59,224 nucleotides of DNA from Lachnospiraceae bacterium (GTDB lineage Bacteria; Bacillota; Clostridia; Lachnospirales; Lachnospiraceae): positions 1 to 59,224 of the forward strand of contig JAFWCK010000020.1 in the NCBI GenBank assembly GCA_017536965.1, written 5' to 3'. Numbering within the stretch: position 1 is the first letter of the stretch; each line of letters opens with the position of its first letter. Made by a program: the position numbers and the translations under genes. The notes under the pieces are model-generated. The model did no database searches. It saw only the letters and a program-made list of their open reading frames with translations, and had not been told where the DNA came from. This document shows positions 17,855 through 26,073 of the stretch, one piece after another.

Positions 17855-19989
17855 TACTGTTCACCTCCTTCTCCGACAGCTACATAGTCATTCCAGAATT
17901 TCTGAGGTGCCAGCTGGAGTCTCAGATCACACTGCAGGCAGCGTCCGGTCTCACAGAGAGCCTCATCACAGGTAAATCCTTCTGATACCGGAGCAAAGTC
18001 CATCTTACGTGCAGCTGCATCTCTTTCTGTCATTTCATTTCTTTCTATCTCTGCAAAACCATCGATCCTGCCGATATATGGATTTGCATAGCGCTCGGTC
18101 AAGGTTTCATCGATCATGCCGTCTCCACCCAGATACTGATCCATCAGGGAAGCCACGTCACGTCCGCCTGCGATCGCATCGATCAGGAACCGGGTTCCTG
18201 TGATCACATCGCCGGCAGAGAAAACACCATCCACGCTGGTCTTATATCCGCTTGCGCCGGTTGCCGGGTCAATCGGATAACCAAACTTGTTTAATTCAAT
18301 GCCAAAGTCCTCCGTTAATCCTGTCACCTGTCCTGCAGCAAATACGATGGAATCACAAGGGATCACATAAGTGCTGTCCGGAATTGGTTCTTCAACCAGG
18401 GCTCTGGTTTCCGGATCAAAATGGAAACTGGAGATCTTATGGACCTGAAGTCCAGTGACTTTTCCGTCTCCCAGAATTGCCTCATTAGAATGAGAATCAA
18501 ACAGATTGGTTCCTTCCTCTAATGCAGCATCTCTCTCTTCCGGTGATGCCTGGCTGGCATCTTTTTCCAGACAGATCACATTAACTGTCTTGCCCATACG
18601 GATCGCAGTACCAGCTACATCAAAAGCAACATTCCCGCCGCCGATGATATTTACGGTATCACCAAGATCGATTTCTTTATTCAATCTTTGTGCCTGCAGG
18701 ATCTCAAGAGCAGAATAAACCTGCGGAAGATCTGATCCCGGAAGATAAGTCAGTTTCTTTCCAACGCTTGTTCCGATTGCTACCAAAACAGCATCATACT
18801 CTTTTTTCAGCTCTGCAGCATTATCAATTGGATGATCACAGATGATCTGAACACCAGAATCTTCGATCACTTTGATCTCATCCAAAACTGCTTTGGTCGG
18901 GATCCGGTATTCCGGCATACCGCTGGTCATATGACCGCCCGGAATATTTTTGGACTCGAAGACAGTCACATCATGACCTTTTTTATTCAGATAATATGCC
19001 GCTGTCAGACCGCAGGCACCGCCGCCGATCACAGCAACTTTCTTGCCCGTACGGTCAGCCACTTTCAAATATTTCTCTTTCCAGCTCTGTGTCTCATCAT
19101 GCTCTGCAGCAAAACGTTTGATATTACGGATAGAAACAGGACTATTCAAATCTTTATGCTTGCATCCGTCTTCACAGCGATTATTGCAGACAAGACCTAA
19201 CGCATGCGGGAATGGAACTTTCTCCCGAATGATAGCAACTGCTTTATCGCAATCGCCCTCATTCACTGCACGCAGATATGCAGGGATATCGATATGTGCC
19301 GGACACTCTCCCCGGCACGGAACCAGAGAAAGGTCTCTCGGGAGATCTTCACGGAATACGCCAACTTTGTCACGGATCGAACCCGTCGGGCAAACCTCCA
19401 CGCAGGCACCGCAGAAACGGCAGTCTGCTTTGGCAAGAGATTCTCCGTCAATAACGACTCTCATTCTTCCGTCAACTTTTGCAAACTTCAATGCGCTAAC
19501 GCCCCTCAGTTCACCGCACGCGCGGACACAACGTCCACAAAGGATACAGCGGTACATTTCATGGAGCATCAGCGGATTAGATTCATCTGCCGAAGCACGG
19601 ATCTTCATTTCCCTAAGATTTCTGCCGGTATCTCCAACATATTGGGAAATAGATGCCAACTGGCATTTTCCGTATTTCGGGCAGCCTGTACACTCACTTG
19701 GATGTGTCTTAAACATAAAATCACAGGACAGCTTCCGGATCTTCTCCGCAAGCTCATCTTTTGTTTGAATGACCATCCCTTCTTTGACTTTTGTGGAACA
19801 GGATGTAATGACCCCATCAACACCTTCCTGTTTCACAACACAAAGCCGGCACCCTCCGTTTGGATGAAGATCTTCATGGTAACAAAGATGCGGGATATAG
19901 ATCCCGTTATCCAGCGCCGCCTCAAGTACTGTCTTATTCTCGTCACAGGTGATCTGGCGGCCGTCAATTGTTAATCTCACTTCAGCCAT
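17854..19989 (-). CDS. NuoG-like/GltD-like NAD(P)H-dependent iron-sulfur flavoprotein
   Basis: This 711-residue protein is a natural fusion. Residues 1-75 are a plant-type [2Fe-2S] domain (C36, C47, C50, C64). Then comes a NuoG-type His-Cys3 cluster (H96, C100, C103, C109), then two [4Fe-4S] ferredoxin motifs (C148-C158 and C190-C200). From about 220 it is a glutamate-synthase small-subunit-like module: cysteines C225, C229, C268, C272 and C276, an FAD site GGGACG (322-327) and a pyridine nucleotide site GGGNVA (450-455). It should exchange electrons between NAD(P)H and a chain of clusters. The partner is the NuoF-like protein downstream; the likely client is the flavoprotein upstream. A good GAGGAAA binding site precedes the ATG. 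Nucleotide preference cannot be told by eye. Confidence 0.85.
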   Translation of the reverse strand: MAEVRLTIDGRQITCDENKTVLEAALDNGIYIPHLCYHEDLHPNGGCRLCVVKQEGVDGVITSCSTKVKEGMVIQTKDELAEKIRKLSCDFMFKTHPSECTGCPKYGKCQLASISQYVGDTGRNLREMKIRASADESNPLMLHEMYRCILCGRCVRACGELRGVSALKFAKVDGRMRVVIDGESLAKADCRFCGACVEVCPTGSIRDKVGVFREDLPRDLSLVPCRGECPAHIDIPAYLRAVNEGDCDKAVAIIREKVPFPHALGLVCNNRCEDGCKHKDLNSPVSIRNIKRFAAEHDETQSWKEKYLKVADRTGKKVAVIGGGACGLTAAYYLNKKGHDVTVFESKNIPGGHMTSGMPEYRIPTKAVLDEIKVIEDSGVQIICDHPIDNAAELKKEYDAVLVAIGTSVGKKLTYLPGSDLPQVYSALEILQAQRLNKEIDLGDTVNIIGGGNVAFDVAGTAIRMGKTVNVICLEKDASQASPEERDAALEEGTNLFDSHSNEAILGDGKVTGLQVHKISSFHFDPETRALVEEPIPDSTYVIPCDSIVFAAGQVTGLTEDFGIELNKFGYPIDPATGASGYKTSVDGVFSAGDVITGTRFLIDAIAGGRDVASLMDQYLGGDGMIDETLTERYANPYIGRIDGFAEIERNEMTERDAAARKMDFAPVSEGFTCDEALCETGRCLQCDLRLQLAPQKFWNDYVAVGEGGEQ

Positions 19990-20043
19990 ATTGTTTCCTC
20001 ATCTTTTCTTTCCTGTTTGTCTGTTACATTTTTTATTTTGACA

Positions 20044-20074
20044 CAAGGCCAGCCTTATCTCAAGACCGGCCTTG
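20044..20074 (-). repeat. Stable hairpin in the redox operon
   Basis: Two nested stems (7 bp CAAGGCC/GGCCTTG and 5 bp, separated by a wobble pair) close a 5-base loop, between the FrdA-like flavoprotein gene and the NuoG/GltD-like gene. No U-run follows on the minus strand, so it looks like an mRNA stability or processing element rather than a full terminator. Confidence 0.5.
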
Positions 20075-20124
20075 CATTCTTTTATATCTGTTTAGGCAAA
20101 CAAATAGGGATCACTGATACGTGA

Positions 20125-21582
20125 TCAGTCTTCTTCACAATACTCTGCAGCACCCTGTCCTGCAAAACGTCCAGTGTTGACGCAGTATCCCATGGTGTTG
20201 CCTGGGAGCAGGAACATGTAGCTGTCACCGTAGATCGTACAAGTATCTGTTCCAGCTGCATAGAATCCAGGAATGACATTCCAGTCATCATCCAGAACCT
20301 CACAGTTTTCGTTGATCTTGATTCCGCCTAATGTACCATAGCCTGATGGACGGAAGAGACCTGCATAGAATGGACCTTTCTTGATCGGCTTCATGTACTT
20401 GGATGGTTTATAGAACAGCGTATCCTGGCTCTCGCACATATCATTGTACTCTTCTACTGTCTCAAGGAACTGGTCAACATCCTCGATACCGCATTTTTCT
20501 GCCAGTTCTTCCAGTGTATCAGCAATAACAACATCCGGGTTAGCCGGATCGTTTACGATATCCTGGCAAGCCTGCTCAAAGTCATCAATATCAGAAACAT
20601 GATGTACGAAGTTCACAACGTCGAGACCTTTCTTTTTGTAGGTCTTGATGATATTGCTGTCGATGATGGAGAATCCGATCGCACCTTTCTGGATCTGGAT
20701 TGCATTGCCAGTAAAGGTTGTGTTCTGCATCATTTCTTCGTTGATGAAACGTTTACCCTGAACATTGACTAAAAGATTCGGCTGCATGAAAACAACAGGG
20801 ACAGACTGTACTCCCATATCAGAGTTTGGAAGAATGTAGATCTTCTCAACTGTCATTTCTGTTGTAGCTGCACCTGCTGCGATTGCCATCTTGATTCCTT
20901 CGCCTTTCAGGCCCGGGATGACAATGTTGAACAGGTCCTTACCAAAGGTATAACCCATGCGCTCTTTCATGTATTCTGGTGAATCTCCTGCACCACCGGT
21001 TGCAACGATAACGACTTTGCAGTCCACATGGATCTCTTCGCCATCTTTATCAACTGCATCTACTCCGCAGATCTTACCTTCTGCGTCTCTTAAGATCTTC
21101 TTTGCCGGTGTCTCGTAGAAGAATTCAGCACCATTCTCCTGAGCCTTGTCCAGCATAGCCTTGTTCATGATCGCACCACCGTTACGGCCGATGCCGCCAT
21201 TTACAGCTACGATATGCCAGGTTGCTTCAGACTTCGGGAAATACTTGTATGCACCTGCAAATTCCACGCCAAGGTCTTCCAGCCATGCAATGGTTCCTGC
21301 AGAAGCTTCGAAATACTTCTTGACCATGTTTGCATCGACTCTCCAGTGTGTGTACTCCATGAACATCTTGAACGCTTTTTCCACATCAATATCGACCATC
21401 TGATCCTGCTGATGTCTGGTTCCGATGCCAAGCGGGCCCATGCCCATGTTTGCTGCGCCGCCGGAAACGTTCTGCTTTTCAAAAGCAATAACCTTTAAAC
21501 CTGCCTCAGAAGCTTCTACAGAAGCAGCAAGACCTGCAGGGCCTGTTCCGATGATAACAACGTCTGCCTGTAAATTTTTCAT
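20125..21582 (-). CDS. Soluble FAD-dependent oxidoreductase, FrdA/flavocytochrome-like
   Basis: This 485-residue protein belongs to the fumarate reductase/succinate dehydrogenase flavoprotein superfamily. It has an N-terminal FAD site GTGPAG (12-17), GGAANMGMGP, the second FAD contact VIVATGGAG, GKRFINEE (276-283), GYGTLGG (414-420) and the C-terminal FAD loop GNTMGYCVNTGRFAG (461-475). It has no signal peptide, FMN-binding or heme domain, so it is cytoplasmic. By eye, the TTRDK segment that holds the catalytic arginine in fumarate reductases reads MMQNTTF (284-290), and the HHTMGG histidine is a tyrosine in GYGTLGG, so fumarate is an unlikely substrate. Enoate, enone or related C=C chemistry is possible. 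It has a good AAAGGAG site and lies 47 bases after the hydrolase gene. Confidence 0.83.
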   Translation of the reverse strand: MKNLQADVVIIGTGPAGLAASVEASEAGLKVIAFEKQNVSGGAANMGMGPLGIGTRHQQDQMVDIDVEKAFKMFMEYTHWRVDANMVKKYFEASAGTIAWLEDLGVEFAGAYKYFPKSEATWHIVAVNGGIGRNGGAIMNKAMLDKAQENGAEFFYETPAKKILRDAEGKICGVDAVDKDGEEIHVDCKVVIVATGGAGDSPEYMKERMGYTFGKDLFNIVIPGLKGEGIKMAIAAGAATTEMTVEKIYILPNSDMGVQSVPVVFMQPNLLVNVQGKRFINEEMMQNTTFTGNAIQIQKGAIGFSIIDSNIIKTYKKKGLDVVNFVHHVSDIDDFEQACQDIVNDPANPDVVIADTLEELAEKCGIEDVDQFLETVEEYNDMCESQDTLFYKPSKYMKPIKKGPFYAGLFRPSGYGTLGGIKINENCEVLDDDWNVIPGFYAAGTDTCTIYGDSYMFLLPGNTMGYCVNTGRFAGQGAAEYCEED

Positions 21583-21628
21583 AACAAATCTCCTTTAAAA
21601 ATTCTCTATAGGCACGAAGCCTGATTAC

Positions 21629-23425
21629 TTATCTGTACTGATGTCCATCCGTTTCGAATTTCGGCGGAATAAACGGAACCTGCAGCCAGGAATCATATTT
21701 TCCACCAGTATGAATGATATGTTTTCCATGATTGTCAGTATCCCAGCTCAGCGGCTCAAACCATCCCTCACGGATATAGTTGCCTGCGATCTGGATACGG
21801 AGTTTCTGTCCTTTGTGCCAGAAACGGCTGGAAGGAACGATTGCAATATCAACAGGAACGATCTCACCTGGTTTCAGCTTTTCTTCCTTCAGCTGTGCCT
21901 GTACCGGCCAGTATGGTTTTCCTTTGAATTTGTATTTTGCCATTTCTTCCGGCCAAAGCTCACGGCGGGAAACTCTCATCTTGCCCCATGCGCCCGGATG
22001 TGGCTCATTGAGTGTGGTCCACGGGAGCCAGTTGCCCTGGCTGTCTGCTTTCTGGATATTTACGAACATATCCATATCATCATGGCCATCAGCCTCAACC
22101 CACAGACGCAGCCACATATAGCCTGTCAGCTCTGTGTCTTCTTTGAATTCCATATCGAATTCAACTCTGTCGATATAGCCGTCTTCTGCTGTCTCGCCTA
22201 CATAAGATACGCTGGACTCTACTGCAACCGGCTCATCCTGCATGGTCATGTTTGCTGCATCCAGATAATATTTTCTGTACTCCGTTCTCTTCAGCGGCCA
22301 TTCATTTTCCGGTCTTCTGGACTGGAAATCATGATCCATAACGTCCATGACGTCAATTCTTACCTTCGGTGTCATCTCCCATCCATTATGGATATCTTTC
22401 AGATAACGGTCATAGAAACGCTTCAGGTCTTCCAGGTTTTCCGGTGAATAAGTATCCGGCCACTCAAAGTCTCTGTGTGCACGGAACCATTTCAGTCTGG
22501 ATTTGCAGCGGATATAAGCTCTGGAAGAACCAGGCAGATGGAAATGAGACCATCCGGCTGTCTGATAAACCGGAATACGGACTTTATCAAACTCAGCAAC
22601 TTTGTCATTCCAGTAACCGTTACGGAACGGGTACTTACGTGCCATAGCAACCTGATCATCAACTCCGCCAAGGCCTGTAACCTGAGCTGCGATAAATTCA
22701 TTAAAGGAAAGTGCCGGGATACCACCCTCAAACAGAGAATCTGCATAAAGGTCTGTGGTGCACTCCCAAGGTGCAATACAGGTCAGATGCGGCGGACATT
22801 CAGCTGCAATACCCCACTGATGCATTGCAACACCGGAGTTGCCGGTCATACCTATCTTTCCGTTGCACCACTCCTGCTGTGCCAGCCATTCTACGAAATC
22901 ATATCCATCTTCACGATCCTGGTGTGTGAACATATGGACATCGCCCTCTGAATGTCCAGCACCACGGACATCAACGTTTGCAACTGCATAGCCCTGATAG
23001 CACCAATAAGCTGGATCAGAACTTTCAAATTTTGCAAGCTTGGATACTGTGTGTGGCGGAACGCCCATGATCTGCCATTCACTCATTCCATCACCAGGTC
23101 TCTTACCAAACCAGCTCCAGGAAACGATACATGGAATCTTTTCTGTCAGATTCTTAGGAAGGAACAGGTCGGTATAGATCTTGCATCCGTCTCTCATAAC
23201 TACTTCCACATCCTGATGACAGATAATGCCAGGTGCGGCTTCATAAGTTCTCTGGTTAAATGCAGGACAGAAACCCTGGCCCATGCGAGCCATCGGATCT
23301 GCGGACTGGGAAAGGTCGATCTCGTCCTGATTATCTACAGGCTGTCTGGCAACTCTGTAGATCGCTTCAATTTCTTCACCCTTAAAAACTTCTTTTTTTG
23401 TGATGAATCTTGCTTCTTCTGCCAT
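21629..23425 (-). CDS. CocE/NonD-type alpha/beta hydrolase (X-Pro dipeptidyl-peptidase-like)
   Basis: This 598-residue cytoplasmic protein has an alpha/beta-hydrolase N-terminal part and a C-terminal jelly-roll-like domain (LTGYMWLRLWVEADGHDDMDMFV and following). It shows DVRGAGHSEG (152-161), which shapes the oxyanion hole, and the nucleophile elbow GMTGNSG (S197). The usual CocE acid motif GW-D reads GWSHFH (291-296), with His where Asp is expected; a histidine lies in RAHRDFEWPD (H317). Family members cleave esters or amides. The start is the ATG at 23425 because GGAGG sits eight bases upstream; an earlier in-frame ATG at 23455 has no such site. It has its own promoter and heads the redox part of the cluster. 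Confidence 0.83.
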   Translation of the reverse strand: MAEEARFITKKEVFKGEEIEAIYRVARQPVDNQDEIDLSQSADPMARMGQGFCPAFNQRTYEAAPGIICHQDVEVVMRDGCKIYTDLFLPKNLTEKIPCIVSWSWFGKRPGDGMSEWQIMGVPPHTVSKLAKFESSDPAYWCYQGYAVANVDVRGAGHSEGDVHMFTHQDREDGYDFVEWLAQQEWCNGKIGMTGNSGVAMHQWGIAAECPPHLTCIAPWECTTDLYADSLFEGGIPALSFNEFIAAQVTGLGGVDDQVAMARKYPFRNGYWNDKVAEFDKVRIPVYQTAGWSHFHLPGSSRAYIRCKSRLKWFRAHRDFEWPDTYSPENLEDLKRFYDRYLKDIHNGWEMTPKVRIDVMDVMDHDFQSRRPENEWPLKRTEYRKYYLDAANMTMQDEPVAVESSVSYVGETAEDGYIDRVEFDMEFKEDTELTGYMWLRLWVEADGHDDMDMFVNIQKADSQGNWLPWTTLNEPHPGAWGKMRVSRRELWPEEMAKYKFKGKPYWPVQAQLKEEKLKPGEIVPVDIAIVPSSRFWHKGQKLRIQIAGNYIREGWFEPLSWDTDNHGKHIIHTGGKYDSWLQVPFIPPKFETDGHQYR

Positions 23426-23469
23426 ATTTGAGTCCTCCAAATTGTCTTTAAACAATAAATACCTTAATA

Positions 23470-23499
23470 ATTATATAAAAAAGCGTCCCTTGTTGACAA
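23470..23499 (-). promoter_or_regulatory. Sigma-A-type promoter for the hydrolase-redox genes, nested in a terminator
   Basis: TTGTCA (23494-23499), an 18-base spacer, and the consensus TATAAT (23470-23475). The -35 box sits in the loop of the preceding terminator hairpin and the spacer contains the descending arm and T-tract. Confidence 0.65.
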
Positions 23500-23508
23500 C
23501 GGACACTT
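23477..23508 (-). terminator. Intrinsic terminator after the MFS pair
   Basis: An 8-base-pair stem (23501-23508 with 23481-23488, one G-U) is followed on the minus strand by six T (23477-23482). It lies 27 bases after the first MFS stop and should end the transporter transcript. Confidence 0.75.
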
Positions 23509-23534
23509 TTCAACATTCTGTTGATTATATAAGA

Positions 23535-24746
23535 TTATTTGACTTTTTTTGCAAAGAACCAGCACACTGCTCCGATGATGCAGCCGATGCCCAGCATACA
23601 GGAAGTAAATTCATATCCTTTAAACTGGATCAGATACCCGAGCGCGATCCCTCCCAAAACGTTTCCAATCTGAAGGATCGTATTCTTTAAGGAGGTGACG
23701 ATCGGAACATCGGATGGCACTTCCGCCAGATCACTTGCTGCTGCATTTGTCAGGCCGACGGTTCCTCTTGGGAAGGTTCCAAACAGTATCACATAAATAA
23801 AGATCAGATTAACAGGAAGTTTTGCAAGCAAAAACATAGCAAGAGAACAGACCAGAAATCCCACGATAGCGATCTTTCGCTTAGTACCCAGCTTATCTGC
23901 CAGAAAACCAATGACAAGCATAGAGGCAGTCCCCAGGATCGTCATCCAGCTGTATGTACTGGCAGCAACAGGGCGGTCCATTCCCTTCAGCATCAGGAAA
24001 CGAACGACGTAGACACTGAAAACATTTGACACCAGTGTAAAGAAGATCAGCGCAACGGAGGTCAGCCAGACAGAAGGATTTTTATAAACTCGCAAAGTCT
24101 GTTCCCTGGTCGCCTTCTGCGAACTGGCAACGCCATGGGCTTTCAGGGAAGAAGGCACGATCAGCACCCAGATAATCGACGCCACAATATACATGGCTCC
24201 AAGGATGCCAAACACCATCTGAAACGTCATCCCGGTAGCACTCATCAGGGCCGTTCCACCTTTGGTGATCGCGATCTGGGGAAGAACAGCACTAACAACA
24301 AGAACGCTGGACCATAGTCCCTTCCGGTTGTCTGGTACCAGATTCAGGATCAGACTGTACCCGGCTAACATGATCAGGCCAGTCCCTGCCCCTTCTATCA
24401 TCCTGCCAGCGACAAAGATCACATAACTTTGGGTTGTGATCTGCACGGAAACCCCAATGGCCGCAACCAGGAATCCCAAAGGAAATGTCCAACGGCAGGG
24501 AAACCTTCTTATCAAAAAACCCATTGGCACAGCTGCAAAAATAACAATCCAGTTCTGTGCCGTGGAAAGGTACCCATAAGAGCCTTCACTGATATGGAAA
24601 TAATTCATGATCGCATCCTGCATCGGGATCAGTTTAAAGATCCCGAATCCGTAAACGATCATAAAAAACACCAGTGCTGCCAGAATCAGGCGAACCCTGG
24701 TTTTGCTGTATTGTGGTTCTTTTTCTTTGATTGCTTCTGCACTCAT
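23535..24746 (-). CDS. MFS transporter, downstream copy of a tandem pair
   Basis: This 403-residue membrane protein has twelve predicted segments and major facilitator hallmarks: a loop 2-3 motif PMGFLIRRFPCRW, GRMIEGAGTGL in helix 5, LVPDNRKGLWSS in the central part, and the second-half repeat FLADKLGTKRK. The closest familiar groups are organic anion carriers such as OFA/CynX-type, but the substrate is unknown. It is a clear paralogue of the upstream gene at 24750-25958, alike along its whole length, and only three bases separate the two. As a pair they could act as uptake and efflux carriers for the substrate and product of the hydrolase-redox genes; that is inference. Confidence 0.87.
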   Translation of the reverse strand: MSAEAIKEKEPQYSKTRVRLILAALVFFMIVYGFGIFKLIPMQDAIMNYFHISEGSYGYLSTAQNWIVIFAAVPMGFLIRRFPCRWTFPLGFLVAAIGVSVQITTQSYVIFVAGRMIEGAGTGLIMLAGYSLILNLVPDNRKGLWSSVLVVSAVLPQIAITKGGTALMSATGMTFQMVFGILGAMYIVASIIWVLIVPSSLKAHGVASSQKATREQTLRVYKNPSVWLTSVALIFFTLVSNVFSVYVVRFLMLKGMDRPVAASTYSWMTILGTASMLVIGFLADKLGTKRKIAIVGFLVCSLAMFLLAKLPVNLIFIYVILFGTFPRGTVGLTNAAASDLAEVPSDVPIVTSLKNTILQIGNVLGGIALGYLIQFKGYEFTSCMLGIGCIIGAVCWFFAKKVK

Positions 24747-24749
24747 TTT

Positions 24750-25958
24750 TTATTTGATCTTTTTAGCGAGGATCCAGCAGATGGCTCCCAGGAAACATCC
24801 GCCTGCAAGAATATATGATGTAAAACTATATCCAGCATACTGGATCAGATATCCCATGCCTATGCCGCCCAAAACAGTCCCAACCTGCATGATCGTATTT
24901 TTCAAAGATTGAGCGATCGGAACATCAGACGGCACCTCCGTCAGCTCTCCGGTTGCTACATTAGTCAGTCCGACGATTGCCCGCGGGAACGTTCCGTAAA
25001 TGATAACATAGATATAGATCAGGTTGACCGGGAGAAGCGGAAGAAGGATCAGCGCTGCGGTGCAGGCCAGATAAGACACAATAACGATCTTCCTTTTTGT
25101 CCCCAGTTTATCGGCCAGGATGCCGGAAAACAACATGGCAAAAATGCCTAAAATAGTCGTCCAGCTGTGAGCAGTGGCTGCCGCACCTCTCTCCATTCCT
25201 TTCAGCATCAGGAAGCGGATCACGTAGACGCTGAACGTCGTGCTTACTAAGATGTAGAAAACAAATGCGATCGATATAAGCCAGACAGAAGGGTTTTTAT
25301 AAACACGTCTTGTCTGTTCTTTGGTTGCTTTCTGTGCACTTGCAGTACCATGAGCCATCAATGATGATGGGGTAACAATGACCCAAAAGGCAATTGCCAC
25401 GATATACATAATGCCAATGATCGCAAAAATCGTCTTAAAACTCATCCCGGTTGCAGTCATCAGCGCGGTTCCGCCTTTCGAGATGGCAACCTGCGGCAGA
25501 GTAGCCGCAACGACAAGAACACTTGCCCAAAGGCCTTTCCGGTTATCCGGGACCAGATTTAATATCAGACTATGTGCCGCCAATGTGACAAAGCCGATCC
25601 CGCCGCCTTCAAGCACCCGGCCAATAACAAAAAGCACATAATTATGGGTAAGAATCTGGATGGCAAGGCCAACGACAGCCATAAGATAACCAATAGGAAA
25701 TGTCCATCGGCAGGAATATTTCCGCATGATAAAACCCATTGGCACGGTCGCGACGATCAGAAGCCAGTTATTTGCTGTGGTCAGATATCCGTAAGCGCCC
25801 TCGCCGATCTGGAAGTAGTTCATGATGGCATCCTGCATCGGGATCAGCTTGAACAGACCAAATCCCTGCACGATGGAATAAACGACTAATGCTGCCAGAA
25901 TCAGATTCAATCTTGTTTTACTGTATTGAACATTTTCAGTTGTCGTTTCTGTACTCAT
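24750..25958 (-). CDS. MFS transporter, upstream copy of a tandem pair
   Basis: This 402-residue transporter has twelve predicted helices and the same landmarks as its neighbour: PMGFIMRKYSCRW, GRVLEGGGIGF, LVPDNRKGLWAS and ILADKLGTKRK. The two are near-collinear, with most residues identical or conservative in the helices and the greatest divergence in the N-terminal tails and last helices. A promoter at 25989-26017 lies directly upstream, with a leader of about 24 bases and a GAGG binding site, so this gene is the first of the accessory cluster. Nothing in the sequence fixes the substrate. Confidence 0.87.
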   Translation of the reverse strand: MSTETTTENVQYSKTRLNLILAALVVYSIVQGFGLFKLIPMQDAIMNYFQIGEGAYGYLTTANNWLLIVATVPMGFIMRKYSCRWTFPIGYLMAVVGLAIQILTHNYVLFVIGRVLEGGGIGFVTLAAHSLILNLVPDNRKGLWASVLVVAATLPQVAISKGGTALMTATGMSFKTIFAIIGIMYIVAIAFWVIVTPSSLMAHGTASAQKATKEQTRRVYKNPSVWLISIAFVFYILVSTTFSVYVIRFLMLKGMERGAAATAHSWTTILGIFAMLFSGILADKLGTKRKIVIVSYLACTAALILLPLLPVNLIYIYVIIYGTFPRAIVGLTNVATGELTEVPSDVPIAQSLKNTIMQVGTVLGGIGMGYLIQYAGYSFTSYILAGGCFLGAICWILAKKIK

Positions 25959-25988
25959 AAATCCTCATATCCCTTTTAAACTTTTCCA

Positions 25989-26017
25989 ATTCTATCATGT
26001 AGGCAGCCTGATGCCAA
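25989..26017 (-). promoter_or_regulatory. Sigma-A-type promoter for the transporter pair
   Basis: TTGGCA (26012-26017), a 17-base spacer, and TAGAAT (25989-25994), each one base off consensus. An inverted repeat GGCA-N6-TGCC (26002-26015) covers part of the -35 box and spacer and could be an operator. Confidence 0.65.
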
Positions 26018-26018
26018 C

Positions 26019-26048
26019 AAAAAAGTCCGTCCGATGCTCAGGACAGAC
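26019..26048 (-). terminator. Intrinsic terminator after carD
   Basis: An 8-base-pair stem (26041-26048 with 26025-26032, one G-U), an 8-base loop, and six T on the minus strand (26019-26024). It isolates carD from the accessory cluster. Confidence 0.85.
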
Positions 26049-26073
26049 CTCATTTGCTAATACAACTCTCTGA

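Noticed and set aside
16763-25958. Mobile element carrying the redox cluster
   Set aside because: No transposase, integrase, tRNA target, flanking repeats or abrupt change in codon style was seen, so horizontal transfer cannot be argued from this window alone.
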